From the NCBI GenBank assembly GCA_947632685.1, contig CANRQD010000004.1:1-30728 (forward strand): DNA of 30,728 bases. The letters run 5' to 3'. The notes under the pieces were generated by a model. That model had not been told where the DNA came from. It searched no databases and was given only the letters and a program-made list of their open reading frames with translations. Numbering within the stretch: position 1 is the stretch's first letter; each line of letters starts with the position of its first letter. A program made the position numbers and the translations under genes. Below, in pieces: positions 1 through 8,578 of this stretch. Origin of the DNA: an uncultured Bacilli bacterium (lineage in GTDB: Bacteria; Bacillota_I; Bacilli_A; RF39; UBA660).

Positions 1-27
1 ATAAAAAAATATAAATAGAAAGGGATC

Positions 28-67
28 AATCAATAAGAAATTAATTAATATTTCTATAAGATTGATT
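28..67 (+). promoter_or_regulatory. Leader hairpin upstream of alpha/beta hydrolase
   Basis: AATCAAT at 28-34 pairs perfectly with ATTGATT at 61-67, and an inner AGAAAT/ATTTCT pair (36-41 with 50-55) extends the hairpin. It ends 12 bases before the chosen start codon. There is no T-tract, so it is not a terminator for an upstream gene. A role in the leader is a guess; AT-rich DNA gives such pairings by chance. Confidence 0.3.
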
Positions 68-79
68 ATACGTGATTAT

Positions 80-844
80 ATGTATTATAATAAAGATGAT
101 ATTTCTATGTACTATGAAAAATATGGTGATGGTAATAAATCTATTGTTATATTACCCGGTTGGGGAGATACACGACGTACTTTTCAATTTATGATAAATT
201 ATTTAAAAAATAATTATACTGTATATATATTTGATTATCCTGGTTTTGGTAAAAGTATTTTTCCTGATAGAGATTTAACTATTTATGATTATACAAATAT
301 TATTAGAGACTTTATAAAAAATGAAAATATTAATAAACCAATTATAATTGCTCATTCTTTTGGAGGTAGAATTGCAACTTTAATGGCCGGATATTATAAA
401 GATAAAATTGATAAACTTATTATGATTGATACTGCAGGTATTAAATCTTTTAAAGGACCAATTAAATTATTAAAACAATATATTTATAAATTATTAAAAA
501 AATTAAGTATTTTTATTCCTAAAAGAAAAAGAAATCTCTATTTAAAAAAACTAATTAAAATTTTTGGATCAAAGGACTATAAAAATCTTAATAATAATAT
601 GTATAATAGTTTTAAAAATATTGTTAATGAAGATTTAAAATATTATATAGCTAATATTCCTACTACAACATTAATTATCTGGGGTAAATTGGATTATGAT
701 ACACCTTTAAGATATAGTAAATATTTACATAAAAAAATAAGAAAATCATCATTAGTTATTTTGCCTACAGCTGGACATTTTTCTTATTTAGATTATCCAA
801 CATTTACTAATAAGCTAATAAGTGATTTTCTTGAATTGAAATAA
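80..844 (+). CDS. Alpha/beta hydrolase
   Basis: A 254-residue alpha/beta-hydrolase-fold protein, probably cytoplasmic since no signal peptide is seen. The oxyanion strand ends in LPGWGD (25-30). The nucleophile elbow AHSFGG puts the serine at 93, the acid is probably D205 in WGKLDYDTP, and the histidine is H233 in AGHFSY. Basic, lysine-rich residues 125-165 form the cap. A TTG at 62 would add six codons; the ATG at 80 is preferred because CGTGAT lies just upstream, like the GGTGAT boxes before other starts here. The gene converges on aspS with a 2-base gap and no separate terminator. Substrate unknown; lipase, esterase and C-C hydrolase remain possible. Confidence 0.85.
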   Translation: MYYNKDDISMYYEKYGDGNKSIVILPGWGDTRRTFQFMINYLKNNYTVYIFDYPGFGKSIFPDRDLTIYDYTNIIRDFIKNENINKPIIIAHSFGGRIATLMAGYYKDKIDKLIMIDTAGIKSFKGPIKLLKQYIYKLLKKLSIFIPKRKRNLYLKKLIKIFGSKDYKNLNNNMYNSFKNIVNEDLKYYIANIPTTTLIIWGKLDYDTPLRYSKYLHKKIRKSSLVILPTAGHFSYLDYPTFTNKLISDFLELK

Positions 845-846
845 AA

Positions 847-2166
847 CTATGGATTAAGTCTATTTGGCCCTCTAAATAGGAATTGGGTTTCTTTAACACT
901 AGGTATATTTAAAAGTAGCATAGTAAGTCTATCTATTCCTATACCAAAACCACCATGTGGAGGACAACCATATTTAAAGAATTCTAAATAAAATTTAACA
1001 TCTTGGTCTAATCCTTTTTCTTTGGCATTTTTTACAATTTCTTCATAACGATGCTCTCTTTGTGCACCTGTTGTTATTTCTACACCTTTCCATATTAAAT
1101 CATATCCTTGTAGTTTATTATCTTTATCTCTCATATGGTAAAAAGCACGTTTATCTGCAGGATAGTCAACAACAAATAAAAATTCATGATTAAATTTATC
1201 TTTTGCTAATTTGTAACATAACCTTTCTGCTTCAGTAGTTAAATCTGTTTTTTCAGAATCTTCTACTGTATAATTATACCTTTCTTCTAATTCTTTATAT
1301 ACATCATTTAATGTCATAATAGGAAATGGTAATTTAGGAATATTTAAATCTATTCCAAATATTTCTTTTATAGTATCATTATAATTTTCTTTTAATTTAG
1401 AAAAACTATATGTAAGCATCTCTGCTTCTAAATTCATAACATCATGATATGAATCTATATAAGAAAATTCAACATCAAAACTAGTAAATTCTGTAGCGTG
1501 TTTATTAGTATTTGAATTTTCTGCTCTAAAAGCTGGAGCTACTTCAAATATTTTAGACATACCACTTGCCATAGCCATTTGTTTATAAAATTGTGGTGAT
1601 TGAGCAAGATATGCTTTTCTATCAAAATATTTAACTTCAAATACTTCAGCACCACTTTCACTAGCAGCACCTATAAGTTTAGGAGTATGTATTTCTGTAA
1701 AATTATTATTATAGAGATACTCTCTCATATATCTAACTAGATTACTTTGTATTTCTAGCATTAACATATTTTTATCATTTCTTAAATCAATAAAACGATA
1801 ATCAAGTCTTGTATCTAAATTAACTCCATTTAAATTTTTATAATTAAATGGCAACTCTAAAGAACTAGTACTAGTAACTTCAATACTATCTGGAATAATT
1901 TCCATACCATTTAATTTTACTTTAGGAGATTCCATTAATACACCTGTTACTTTTACTGTACTTTCTAATGGTAGATTACTAATTAATTCTACCATTTCTT
2001 TATTTTTTTCTTCACTTTTTTCAATAGTTACCTGAATTTTACCTGTATTATCTCTTAAAATTATAAATTGTACCCATTGAAGATCTCTTATATTATCTAC
2101 ATAACCACTAAATTCTATTTTTTCTCCAAAATGATTTTTTAATTCATTTGCATATATTTTTTTCAT
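847..2166 (-). CDS. aspS: Aspartyl-tRNA synthetase, archaeal/non-discriminating type
   Basis: Class II synthetase charging tRNA-Asp with aspartate. It has an N-terminal OB-fold anticodon-binding domain (about 1-105) and a catalytic domain with motif 2 around FRAEN and motif 3 in PPHGGFGIGIDRL near the C-terminus. The end in NRLNP and the PPHGG motif fit AspRS rather than AsnRS. At 439 residues it is the short archaeal/eukaryotic-type enzyme without the GAD insertion of the usual bacterial form (about 590 residues). Enzymes of this type are often non-discriminating and also charge tRNA-Asn, which then needs the GatCAB amidotransferase; that is family knowledge, not shown here. It starts 11 bases after hisS with AGGAGG before the ATG, so it is probably co-transcribed under the hisS T-box. 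Confidence 0.92.
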   Translation of the reverse strand: MKKIYANELKNHFGEKIEFSGYVDNIRDLQWVQFIILRDNTGKIQVTIEKSEEKNKEMVELISNLPLESTVKVTGVLMESPKVKLNGMEIIPDSIEVTSTSSLELPFNYKNLNGVNLDTRLDYRFIDLRNDKNMLMLEIQSNLVRYMREYLYNNNFTEIHTPKLIGAASESGAEVFEVKYFDRKAYLAQSPQFYKQMAMASGMSKIFEVAPAFRAENSNTNKHATEFTSFDVEFSYIDSYHDVMNLEAEMLTYSFSKLKENYNDTIKEIFGIDLNIPKLPFPIMTLNDVYKELEERYNYTVEDSEKTDLTTEAERLCYKLAKDKFNHEFLFVVDYPADKRAFYHMRDKDNKLQGYDLIWKGVEITTGAQREHRYEEIVKNAKEKGLDQDVKFYLEFFKYGCPPHGGFGIGIDRLTMLLLNIPSVKETQFLFRGPNRLNP

Positions 2167-2177
2167 AAAACCTCCTA

Positions 2178-3515
2178 TTAATCGTTATGATTATGATTGC
2201 AGCAATTACAATCACCATCACTACATTCATAGTTATATTCATCCATGTCATCTACTAATTTTTCATCTAAATAATAAATTAAAGCATCTAATGAAATAGT
2301 TTCTTCTTCTTTTGTTTTCGTATTTTTTATAGTTATTTCATTATTATCTAACTCTTCACTATTTAATACTGCAGTATATTTAGCATTTAATCTATCAGCC
2401 TGTTTAAACTGAGCTTTTAGACTACGAGATGTATATTCAGTATCAACAACATAACCTGCCATACGTAATTCCTGAGCTAAGTAAGCTGCATATTTTTTTT
2501 CTTCTTCATTAACATATAGCAAAAATAAATCAATATCTTCTTTTATAGGAATATTAACATTTTCTAATTCAAGTGCAAGTGCAAGACGACTTATACCTGT
2601 TGCAAAACCAATACCAGGTGTTTGTGGTCCATCTAAAATTTCACATAAACCATTATATCTTCCCCCTGCACCAATTACGTTATTACTTCCAAATCCTTCT
2701 ATATCTGCTTCAATTTCAAATACCGTATGATTATAATAATCTAGACCTCTTACAATCTTTGGATTAACTACATATTCAATTTGTAATATATCTAAATATT
2801 CTTTTACTTTTTCAAATCTTTCTTTACTTTCTTCATTTAAATAATCAATAGTAGTAGGTGCATTTTTTAATATTTCGTTATCTTTATCTACTTTACAATC
2901 TAATATTTTTAATGGACTTTTATCAATTCTATTTTTACAATCATTACAAAAATCATTTATATATGGTGCAAAATACTTAACAAGTGCATCATGATATTTA
3001 TTTCTTGATTCTACATCACCTAATGTATTTATATTTACTTTAATTCCTTTTAAACCTAACATTTTATAAATATTTACAGCAAGTGATATAACCTCAGCAT
3101 CAATTAAAGGATCATCACTACCTAGTACTTCAACTCCAAATTGAGTTAGTTCTCTTTCTCTACCCGCTTGAGGTCTTTCATAACGATACATTGTACCATT
3201 ATAATATAATTTTACAGGATTTTCTTCTCCATACATTTTATTTTCAATATAACTTCTAACAACTCCTGCAGTACCTTCTGGTCTTAGTGTTATATTTCTA
3301 TCGCCTCTGTCTTTAAAATCATATGTTTCTTTAGTAACGATATCAGTAGTTTCACCTACACCTCTATGAAATAATTCAGTAGATTCAAATATAGGTGTAC
3401 GAATATAATTATAGTTATATTTTTCCATTACAGAATCAATAACTGTATCAATATATTTCCATATCTTAGCTTCTCTTCCATAAATATCTTTACATCCTTT
3501 TGGTTTTGTTATCAT
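2178..3515 (-). CDS. hisS: Histidyl-tRNA synthetase with Cys/His-rich tail
   Basis: Class II synthetase that charges tRNA-His, 445 residues. It begins MITKPKGCKDIYG, has motif 2 in the ELTQFGVE region, the histidine-binding stretch GLDYYNHTVFE, motif 3 in GIGFATGISRL, and a C-terminal anticodon-binding domain. The frame stays open 25 codons further upstream, but those codons are the T-box antiterminator; the ATG at 3515 is right because AGGAGG lies 6 bases before it. The last ~19 residues form an unusual tail rich in Cys, His, Asn and Asp (ECSDGDCNCC then NHNHND), absent from ordinary HisRS and suggestive of metal binding. First gene of the hisS-aspS unit. Confidence 0.95.
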   Translation of the reverse strand: MITKPKGCKDIYGREAKIWKYIDTVIDSVMEKYNYNYIRTPIFESTELFHRGVGETTDIVTKETYDFKDRGDRNITLRPEGTAGVVRSYIENKMYGEENPVKLYYNGTMYRYERPQAGRERELTQFGVEVLGSDDPLIDAEVISLAVNIYKMLGLKGIKVNINTLGDVESRNKYHDALVKYFAPYINDFCNDCKNRIDKSPLKILDCKVDKDNEILKNAPTTIDYLNEESKERFEKVKEYLDILQIEYVVNPKIVRGLDYYNHTVFEIEADIEGFGSNNVIGAGGRYNGLCEILDGPQTPGIGFATGISRLALALELENVNIPIKEDIDLFLLYVNEEEKKYAAYLAQELRMAGYVVDTEYTSRSLKAQFKQADRLNAKYTAVLNSEELDNNEITIKNTKTKEEETISLDALIYYLDEKLVDDMDEYNYECSDGDCNCCNHNHND

Positions 3516-3531
3516 AAATATTCCTCCTAAA

Positions 3532-3716
3532 ATAAAAAGATGACCTACCAAAGGGCGAATATATCGCGGTGCCACCTTATTTTTTCTCATTATACTTATA
3601 ACGTAGTTATACGCTTCTATTTCATGTAAGTGTCTTCAAAAATATCTCTCTAAATGTTTTCACCAACCACATTTTCTCTAAACGATTAATAATTTTTACT
3701 ATTCTTACTAGAAGAT
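3532..3716 (-). promoter_or_regulatory. T-box leader of hisS-aspS
   Basis: On the minus strand the leader carries the Stem I landmarks AGAGAAAATG and GGTTGGTGAAAAC, then a specifier-loop region GAAGACACTTACATGAA containing a CAC (His) triplet, then the T-box bulge TGGCACC. The antiterminator can be drawn as AAGG, bulge TGGCACC, GCGA/TCGC helix, closing CCTT (about 3552-3577). Uncharged tRNA-His would stabilise it and raise expression of hisS-aspS. A U-rich stretch follows, but I could not draw a convincing competing terminator, so the switch could be transcriptional or translational. A UAC triplet is also in the loop region; CAC is chosen because the gene is hisS. Confidence 0.93.
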
Positions 3717-3722
3717 AGTTTT

Positions 3723-3751
3723 ATTATACATTATTTTTTTTAAATGAACAA
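3723..3751 (-). promoter_or_regulatory. Sigma-A promoter of hisS T-box
   Basis: On the minus strand, TTGTTC (3746-3751), a 17-base spacer and a perfect TATAAT (3723-3728) lie directly before the T-box leader. Confidence 0.8.
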
Positions 3752-3761
3752 TACAAAATTA

Positions 3762-4096
3762 TCATTTTTTTAATATATAAACTAATCTATAAACTTTATT
3801 TCCAGCAGTTGCTTCTTTAGTTAAATTAAACTGATTTATATTTTGTTTTTCTAATATTTCTAAATATAGTTCTAATTGTTCTTTTGTACTTATATATTTA
3901 TATTCTAGAAGTTTTTCTTTCCATTTCCATTATTTCTAATTGTTCTTCTATAGTTCTATTTTCTAAAAAGTCTACAGTACATACCACTCTTTTTAAAGAG
4001 TATCTTATGTCTTTATATTTTTCAAATTATAATAACTCTTGCCTGTGGATTTGTTTCTACCTTTCTAATTATTGATTTATTATATAGTATTTTCAT
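3762..4096 (-). pseudogene. Decayed gene of unknown family with two frameshifts
   Basis: Coding-like sequence runs through all three minus-strand frames in turn. Frame one starts at the ATG at 4096 (MKILYNKS, then VETNPQARV) and hits a TGA. The next frame carries FEKYKDIRYSLKRVV up to EIMEMER, and a third carries KLLEYKYISTKEQ to VYRLVYILKK and stops at 3762. Charged, helical composition continues across the breaks, as expected from two single-base indels in one gene of about 110 codons. It begins 16 bases after the HExxH gene and so was probably the last gene of the queH unit. I do not recognise the family. No intact frame crosses the interval. Confidence 0.65.
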
Positions 4097-4112
4097 TATA
4101 TTATCAATAAAA

Positions 4113-5285
4113 TTATTTTATCCTTTGATATACCTTATAATCTTTTTGACTATTTTTTATTTCATTAGATAAAATATTTCCTAACTCTTCAATTGTTGTA
4201 CCAATCTTTTCTAAATCATTTATATGAAATTCATCATATCTTAAATTCATAAAATTATTAAAACATATATTATATCTTTCTTTATCATTTTTTTCTAAAT
4301 ATGAGAAAAATACTGATAAAATACCTCCGAAACCATATAATAATTCATCATCAATATTAAAATCCATACTTATAGTATTTGGATCAATATCAATATTTTT
4401 CTTTTGTACATTATCTAATATATCTTGTTTTTTTAAATCCATATATTTATCATCTTTTAAATAATTATCATCTAAAAGTGATAATATTGTTAATTGATTA
4501 AAATACATAAATATATCTATATAAAATTTATCTATCATAAATTTTGCTTCTTCTTTATGTATATTGTTATCATATAAATATTGTATAAAATCTAATTCTT
4601 TTTTTAATGATAAAACTTCTGGATATACACTAATAAATTGATATGCAAATGCATCAAATATAGATTTATTCTTAATTAAATTAACATCATCTTTTATATG
4701 TTCTATCTCATGAACTATTGAAGGTAAAACTGTAGTAGTCATATTATTATCAAATAAAAATATATATGGTTTTAATTCACTAAAATTATATATTGTTGAT
4801 GCAAAAGTAGAATTATCATTACTATTATAGTTATAAATTCTTTTATTTTTAATTAGTGAATTAAAAATTTCTAAACCTTCATTATCATTTTTATATTTAT
4901 AATAATTACTAATAATTTTATAGATATAATCATCATCTAATTTTTCATATGTTGGTTGCTCTAAATAGTATAAATCATCTGCTATTATTGATAGTATATA
5001 TGAAGAAAAATCTAAAAAATATTTTTTAGTTTCAATATAATTAATATCCCTTTTTTCATATATAGAATTATATATATCAATAGCCTTATCAAATAAAACT
5101 TCATCATAATTTAATTCTTTTTTATTATATTCTTGATTAGTAAATGATTCATATATCTCTTGTAATAATTCATATGTTGCAACTAATATGATAGCATCTT
5201 TTAAATCATTACAGTTATTAATTTTATCTATAATATTTTCTAATTCTTTTTCTATAGTTTTTACATTTCCTAAACATAATTTCAT
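4113..5285 (-). CDS. Putative HExxH metallopeptidase, M3-like
   Basis: A 390-residue acidic, largely helical protein without signal peptide. HEIEH at 192-196 matches the HExxH zinc motif, and E223 in YPEVLSL lies 27 residues later, where the peptidase M3 (oligoendopeptidase F) fold places its third ligand. Overall likeness to M3 is weak and the protein is shorter than PepF (about 600 residues), so a distant or minimal M3 relative is the best guess. The ATG at 5285 is chosen: GAGGG lies before it and the queH stop is 2 bases upstream, so translation is probably coupled. An upstream start at 5318 would lie inside queH. Substrate unknown. Confidence 0.65.
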   Translation of the reverse strand: MKLCLGNVKTIEKELENIIDKINNCNDLKDAIILVATYELLQEIYESFTNQEYNKKELNYDEVLFDKAIDIYNSIYEKRDINYIETKKYFLDFSSYILSIIADDLYYLEQPTYEKLDDDYIYKIISNYYKYKNDNEGLEIFNSLIKNKRIYNYNSNDNSTFASTIYNFSELKPYIFLFDNNMTTTVLPSIVHEIEHIKDDVNLIKNKSIFDAFAYQFISVYPEVLSLKKELDFIQYLYDNNIHKEEAKFMIDKFYIDIFMYFNQLTILSLLDDNYLKDDKYMDLKKQDILDNVQKKNIDIDPNTISMDFNIDDELLYGFGGILSVFFSYLEKNDKERYNICFNNFMNLRYDEFHINDLEKIGTTIEELGNILSNEIKNSQKDYKVYQRIK

Positions 5286-5287
5286 GA

Positions 5288-5881
5288 TTAATCCCTCTTT
5301 GAATAGATACAACCACAATAATTTTGTCGATATAAATTATATATTTTTGATAATTCTATACTTCTTTTGTAACCATTATTTTTCTTAAAATCTGAATATA
5401 AATAATTTACATTATATTTTTCTTTTAACTCTTCTCCTATTTCATTAATCCAATTACTATTTTTATATGGACTTAATGATAATGTAGTTGTAAAATAATC
5501 AAATTTTTTTTCTTTAGCAATTTTAGCTGTTTCTTCTAATCTTAATTTATAACATTTATAGCATCTTTTACCTCTTTCTTTTTCTTCTTCTAAACCTTCT
5601 GCTATAGAGAAAAATTCCTTAGGTTCATATCTACCATCTATAATATTTATTTCATATTTTGTTTTAAATTTATTTATAAATTGATGTATTTCATTTAATC
5701 TTTTTTGATATTCTATCTCATCTGTTATATTTGGATTATAATAAAGAATTGTTATTTTAAATATATTTCCTAATCTTTCTAATACTGCTGATGAACAAGG
5801 AGCACAACAAGCATGTAAAAGTAACGTCTTTCCTTCATCTATTTTACTTATTTCTTCTTCCATTAATAAATTATAGTTCAT
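5288..5881 (-). CDS. queH: Epoxyqueuosine reductase QueH
   Basis: QueH (DUF208) performs the last step of queuosine synthesis, reducing epoxyqueuosine in the tRNA wobble base; it replaces the B12-dependent QueG. Its Cys signatures are visible: LLHACCAPCS (C25, C26, C29), then CYKCY near residue 107, then NYCGC near the C-terminus. These bind an Fe-S cluster and a second metal in this family. At 197 residues the length is normal. AGGAAGTGG precedes the ATG at 5881 and a sigma-A promoter lies at 5909-5937. The downstream HExxH gene starts 2 bases after the stop. No other queuosine genes are in the window, so the cell may salvage precursors. Confidence 0.93.
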   Translation of the reverse strand: MNYNLLMEEEISKIDEGKTLLLHACCAPCSSAVLERLGNIFKITILYYNPNITDEIEYQKRLNEIHQFINKFKTKYEINIIDGRYEPKEFFSIAEGLEEEKERGKRCYKCYKLRLEETAKIAKEKKFDYFTTTLSLSPYKNSNWINEIGEELKEKYNVNYLYSDFKKNNGYKRSIELSKIYNLYRQNYCGCIYSKRD

Positions 5882-5908
5882 ATAACCACTTCCTAAATAA
5901 GTATCTGT

Positions 5909-5937
5909 ATTTTAACATATTTTGTAATTTTTAACAA
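5909..5937 (-). promoter_or_regulatory. Sigma-A-like promoter of queH
   Basis: On the minus strand, TTGTTA (5932-5937), a 17-base spacer and TAAAAT (5909-5914) lie 28 bases upstream of the queH ATG. Confidence 0.6.
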
Positions 5938-5944
5938 TAAAAAT

Positions 5945-5960
5945 CATAGTATTAACTATG
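5945..5960. repeat. Inverted repeat holding the ZIP transporter start codon
   Basis: CATAGT, loop ATTA, ACTATG is a perfect hairpin, and the final ATG is the only start that keeps the first membrane helix of the transporter. No Shine-Dalgarno precedes it. A weak TAGTAT at 5947-5952 would place transcription start at or near the ATG, so a leaderless message is possible. Confidence 0.45.
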
Positions 5961-6692
5961 AATAATATACAATTTTCTTTTTTAGTAACTTCCATAGCAG
6001 GTCTTTCTACTATGCTAGGAATGATACCTATATTTTTAAAAATAAAAAATAAAGATAATATTATTAATGCATCTTTAGCTTTTGCTAGTGGTGTAATGCT
6101 TTCTGTATCTTTATTTTCTTTATTTCCAGAAAGTTTATCTCTTCTTGGAGAAAAATATAATAGTAAAGGAATATTTATAGTAGTTTTACTATTTGTCATA
6201 ATAGGCCTTTTTTTAGCAAGTTTTATTGATAAAGTATTCAAACACATTGATAACAAATTATATAAACTTGGAATAATAAATAGTCTTGCTTTAATGTTAC
6301 ATAATATTCCTGAAGGTATACTAACCTTTAGTACTACAACAGTTAATGTAGGTTTAGGTATTACTTTAGCCCTTTCAATACTTTTTCATAATATTCCTGA
6401 AGGTATAAGTATATCTGTACCTATATATTACTCTACAAAAAGTAAATTTAAAGCATTTATATATACATTTATATCTGGATTTTCTGAAATACTTGGTGCT
6501 GTTATAACATACATATTTTTATATAAATATATAACTAATGCATTTATAGGAGTAATACTTTCACTTACTGTAGGTATTATGTCATATATATCATTACAAG
6601 AACTTCTTCCTACAGCTTTTAGTTATAAAAATAAAAAAATCACAATTATATTCTTTATAATTGGATTTGTATTTATGTTATTTTTTAAATAA
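5958..6692 (+). CDS. ZIP-family divalent metal transporter
   Basis: A 244-residue integral membrane protein of the ZIP family (ZupT/GufA-like), importing Zn2+ and other divalent cations. The metal-binding signature HNIPEG occurs twice, at 115-120 and 144-149, in the two adjacent helices (TM4/TM5) that line the transport site. About eight hydrophobic segments cover the length, with short loops; the His-rich loop of some ZIPs is absent. The start has no ribosome binding site and lies within a hairpin. Divergent from queH, it stands alone on its strand. Metal specificity cannot be read from sequence. Confidence 0.9.
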   Translation: MNNIQFSFLVTSIAGLSTMLGMIPIFLKIKNKDNIINASLAFASGVMLSVSLFSLFPESLSLLGEKYNSKGIFIVVLLFVIIGLFLASFIDKVFKHIDNKLYKLGIINSLALMLHNIPEGILTFSTTTVNVGLGITLALSILFHNIPEGISISVPIYYSTKSKFKAFIYTFISGFSEILGAVITYIFLYKYITNAFIGVILSLTVGIMSYISLQELLPTAFSYKNKKITIIFFIIGFVFMLFFK

Positions 6693-6709
6693 TCTATAGT
6701 ACTTAATTA

Positions 6710-7261
6710 TTATTTATGCTCATTATCTTTTAAATTTTTATTTTTTATTTTTTTATAAAAAGTATCATATTCTTTTGTTGTATTAGTTATAGTTCCAATT
6801 GGTTTTAATATATATGTAGCAAGTTTTGCTTTTAATGTTGGTTTATAAGTATTATCATCTTCTTTATAAATCATACCTGATTTTAATTCATCATTAATTC
6901 TTTTTTGAAACATATCATCTAAATATATATCTTTCATATCACTAACGTTAATGCTTCCATTATCAACTGCATAAAAAATCATATGATAAGAAACACTTCT
7001 ATCGATAAAAGTAGGCCCGATAATTGTAAATAAAATTAATAATAGAACACAAGTAATATAATTTAATATAGCTTCAAAATGATCACCTTTAAATTTTAAC
7101 CATATTATTACAGAAAAAATTCCAGCTATTACAGATATTAAACAAGCTCTAAAAAACAAGACATTATCTAAAAAGCTAAAACATACTAATAATATAATAT
7201 ATATAATAAAACTAATTAACCAGCCTAGTATACAAACTAAAAATTTCTTTCTAATACTCAT
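6710..7261 (-). CDS. Membrane protein of unknown function
   Basis: A 183-residue protein with three hydrophobic segments in its first half (about 7-32, 35-53 and 66-86) and a soluble, charged C-terminal half (about 88-183). The soluble part ends in a run of Lys, Asn and Asp. I do not recognise a family. AAAGGTAATT before the ATG at 7261 supports the start. It converges with the ZIP transporter gene across 17 bases. Confidence 0.7.
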   Translation of the reverse strand: MSIRKKFLVCILGWLISFIIYIILLVCFSFLDNVLFFRACLISVIAGIFSVIIWLKFKGDHFEAILNYITCVLLLILFTIIGPTFIDRSVSYHMIFYAVDNGSINVSDMKDIYLDDMFQKRINDELKSGMIYKEDDNTYKPTLKAKLATYILKPIGTITNTTKEYDTFYKKIKNKNLKDNEHK

Positions 7262-7365
7262 TTTATAATTACCTTTCTTAATATATAAACACTTATTATT
7301 TAATTAATTATATAACATTTTATATCCTAACTCAATAAATAAATATAATAGAAATACGATTATAA

Positions 7366-8559
7366 TTATTTTTTTAATTTTATTACTAAGCATATTATAA
7401 TACTAATAGCTATTAATATAATTAGAGATAATTTATAATTAGTGATAATATAACTAATTACAGAAAAGTGAATATCATCAGGTAGTAATACATCTATAGT
7501 ATCGAGTTTTTCTTTATTATATAAGATATCAAGTGTACCTATTTTTTCATTTTTTTTCATATTTGGAGTTAGTACTTTTTTACCATTATATTTAAAAGTG
7601 ACATTATCTTTTATAAAATCATTTTTTAAATATTCTTTTATATCTTTTTTTGAATATATATTTATTTTATCTTTTGTAGCATATTTTGTTTTTATTGTTA
7701 CTAAAAGTTCACCTTTATTTACTAAATTATGAAATTTATAATTTTTAAAATAATAACTATATATATTAGTTGCATCAATAAGATAATCTTCTATACTATT
7801 TGCATTAGTAGTAACTAATAAATAATTTATATTATTTTCTTTATCGATAGCGGTTGTTGCTAGTGAATATAGTGCATTACCAGTATAACCTGTTTTAGCT
7901 CCTAATATATAACTATCATTCATATTATATTTAGTTGCTGAATTACGAAATGAGTTTTTTACTGTTATTTTATAGTTTTTAAATGTATAATTTTTAGTTT
8001 CATATATTTTATTAAATTTTTTATTTTTTAAAGCTTCTTTTAATAATATTGCAACATCATTTACAGTAGAATAATGATTATTAGAATCTAATCCTACTGG
8101 ATTTTCAAAAGAAGTATTTTTAAGTCCTAATTCTTTAGCTTTTTTATTCATTAATTTTACAAAATCTTCTTCTGTATTTGCTATAGATGTAGCAATAGCC
8201 ATAGTAGCATCAGCCCCACTTGTTAAAAACATACCATATAGTAAATCATCATAAGTTAATTTCATTCCATCAGTTAAACCCATTACATAGGCACCTGTAC
8301 CATCTAGACTATCAAACATATCTTGCCTTATAGTAATCTCCTCTTGATAATCATCAATATTTTCAATAGCAACCAATAATGTCATAATTTTTGTAAGACT
8401 TGCAATACTTGTTTTTTCATCTTTATTTTTAGAATATACTACACTATTATCTTCTAGATTATATAATACAGCATATTTACTATTAATTTCTAATGCAGAT
8501 ACATTAGTAGTTAGTAAAAATAATAAAATACCAAATATAATAATATTAATTTTTTTCAT
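7366..8559 (-). CDS. D-alanyl-D-alanine carboxypeptidase, DacA/PBP5 type
   Basis: Serine peptidase S11 that trims the terminal D-Ala from peptidoglycan side chains. Residues 1-22 are a signal peptide ending at VSA. The SxxK motif is SLTK (S54, K57) and the KTG motif is at 222-224 in GAKTGYTG. The SxN motif reads SGA (114-116), so the usual Asn is Ala; this occurs in some clostridial relatives but could change activity. A Pro/Lys-rich PBP5-like beta domain follows (about 285-365), and a C-terminal hydrophobic helix (about 370-393) anchors it in the membrane. The ATG at 8559 with GGGTGAT before it is preferred over a TTG at 8571. Could act in vegetative wall or in spore cortex. Confidence 0.9.
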   Translation of the reverse strand: MKKINIIIFGILLFLLTTNVSALEINSKYAVLYNLEDNSVVYSKNKDEKTSIASLTKIMTLLVAIENIDDYQEEITIRQDMFDSLDGTGAYVMGLTDGMKLTYDDLLYGMFLTSGADATMAIATSIANTEEDFVKLMNKKAKELGLKNTSFENPVGLDSNNHYSTVNDVAILLKEALKNKKFNKIYETKNYTFKNYKITVKNSFRNSATKYNMNDSYILGAKTGYTGNALYSLATTAIDKENNINYLLVTTNANSIEDYLIDATNIYSYYFKNYKFHNLVNKGELLVTIKTKYATKDKINIYSKKDIKEYLKNDFIKDNVTFKYNGKKVLTPNMKKNEKIGTLDILYNKEKLDTIDVLLPDDIHFSVISYIITNYKLSLIILIAISIIICLVIKLKK

Positions 8560-8578
8560 CTTATCACCCAATTTATTT

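Noticed and set aside
3516..3590. 25 extra N-terminal codons for hisS
   Set aside because: They are the translated T-box antiterminator; AGGAGG sits just before the ATG at 3515.
5912..6256. A 114-codon minus-strand open frame
   Set aside because: Shadow of the ZIP transporter; it would also cover the queH promoter.
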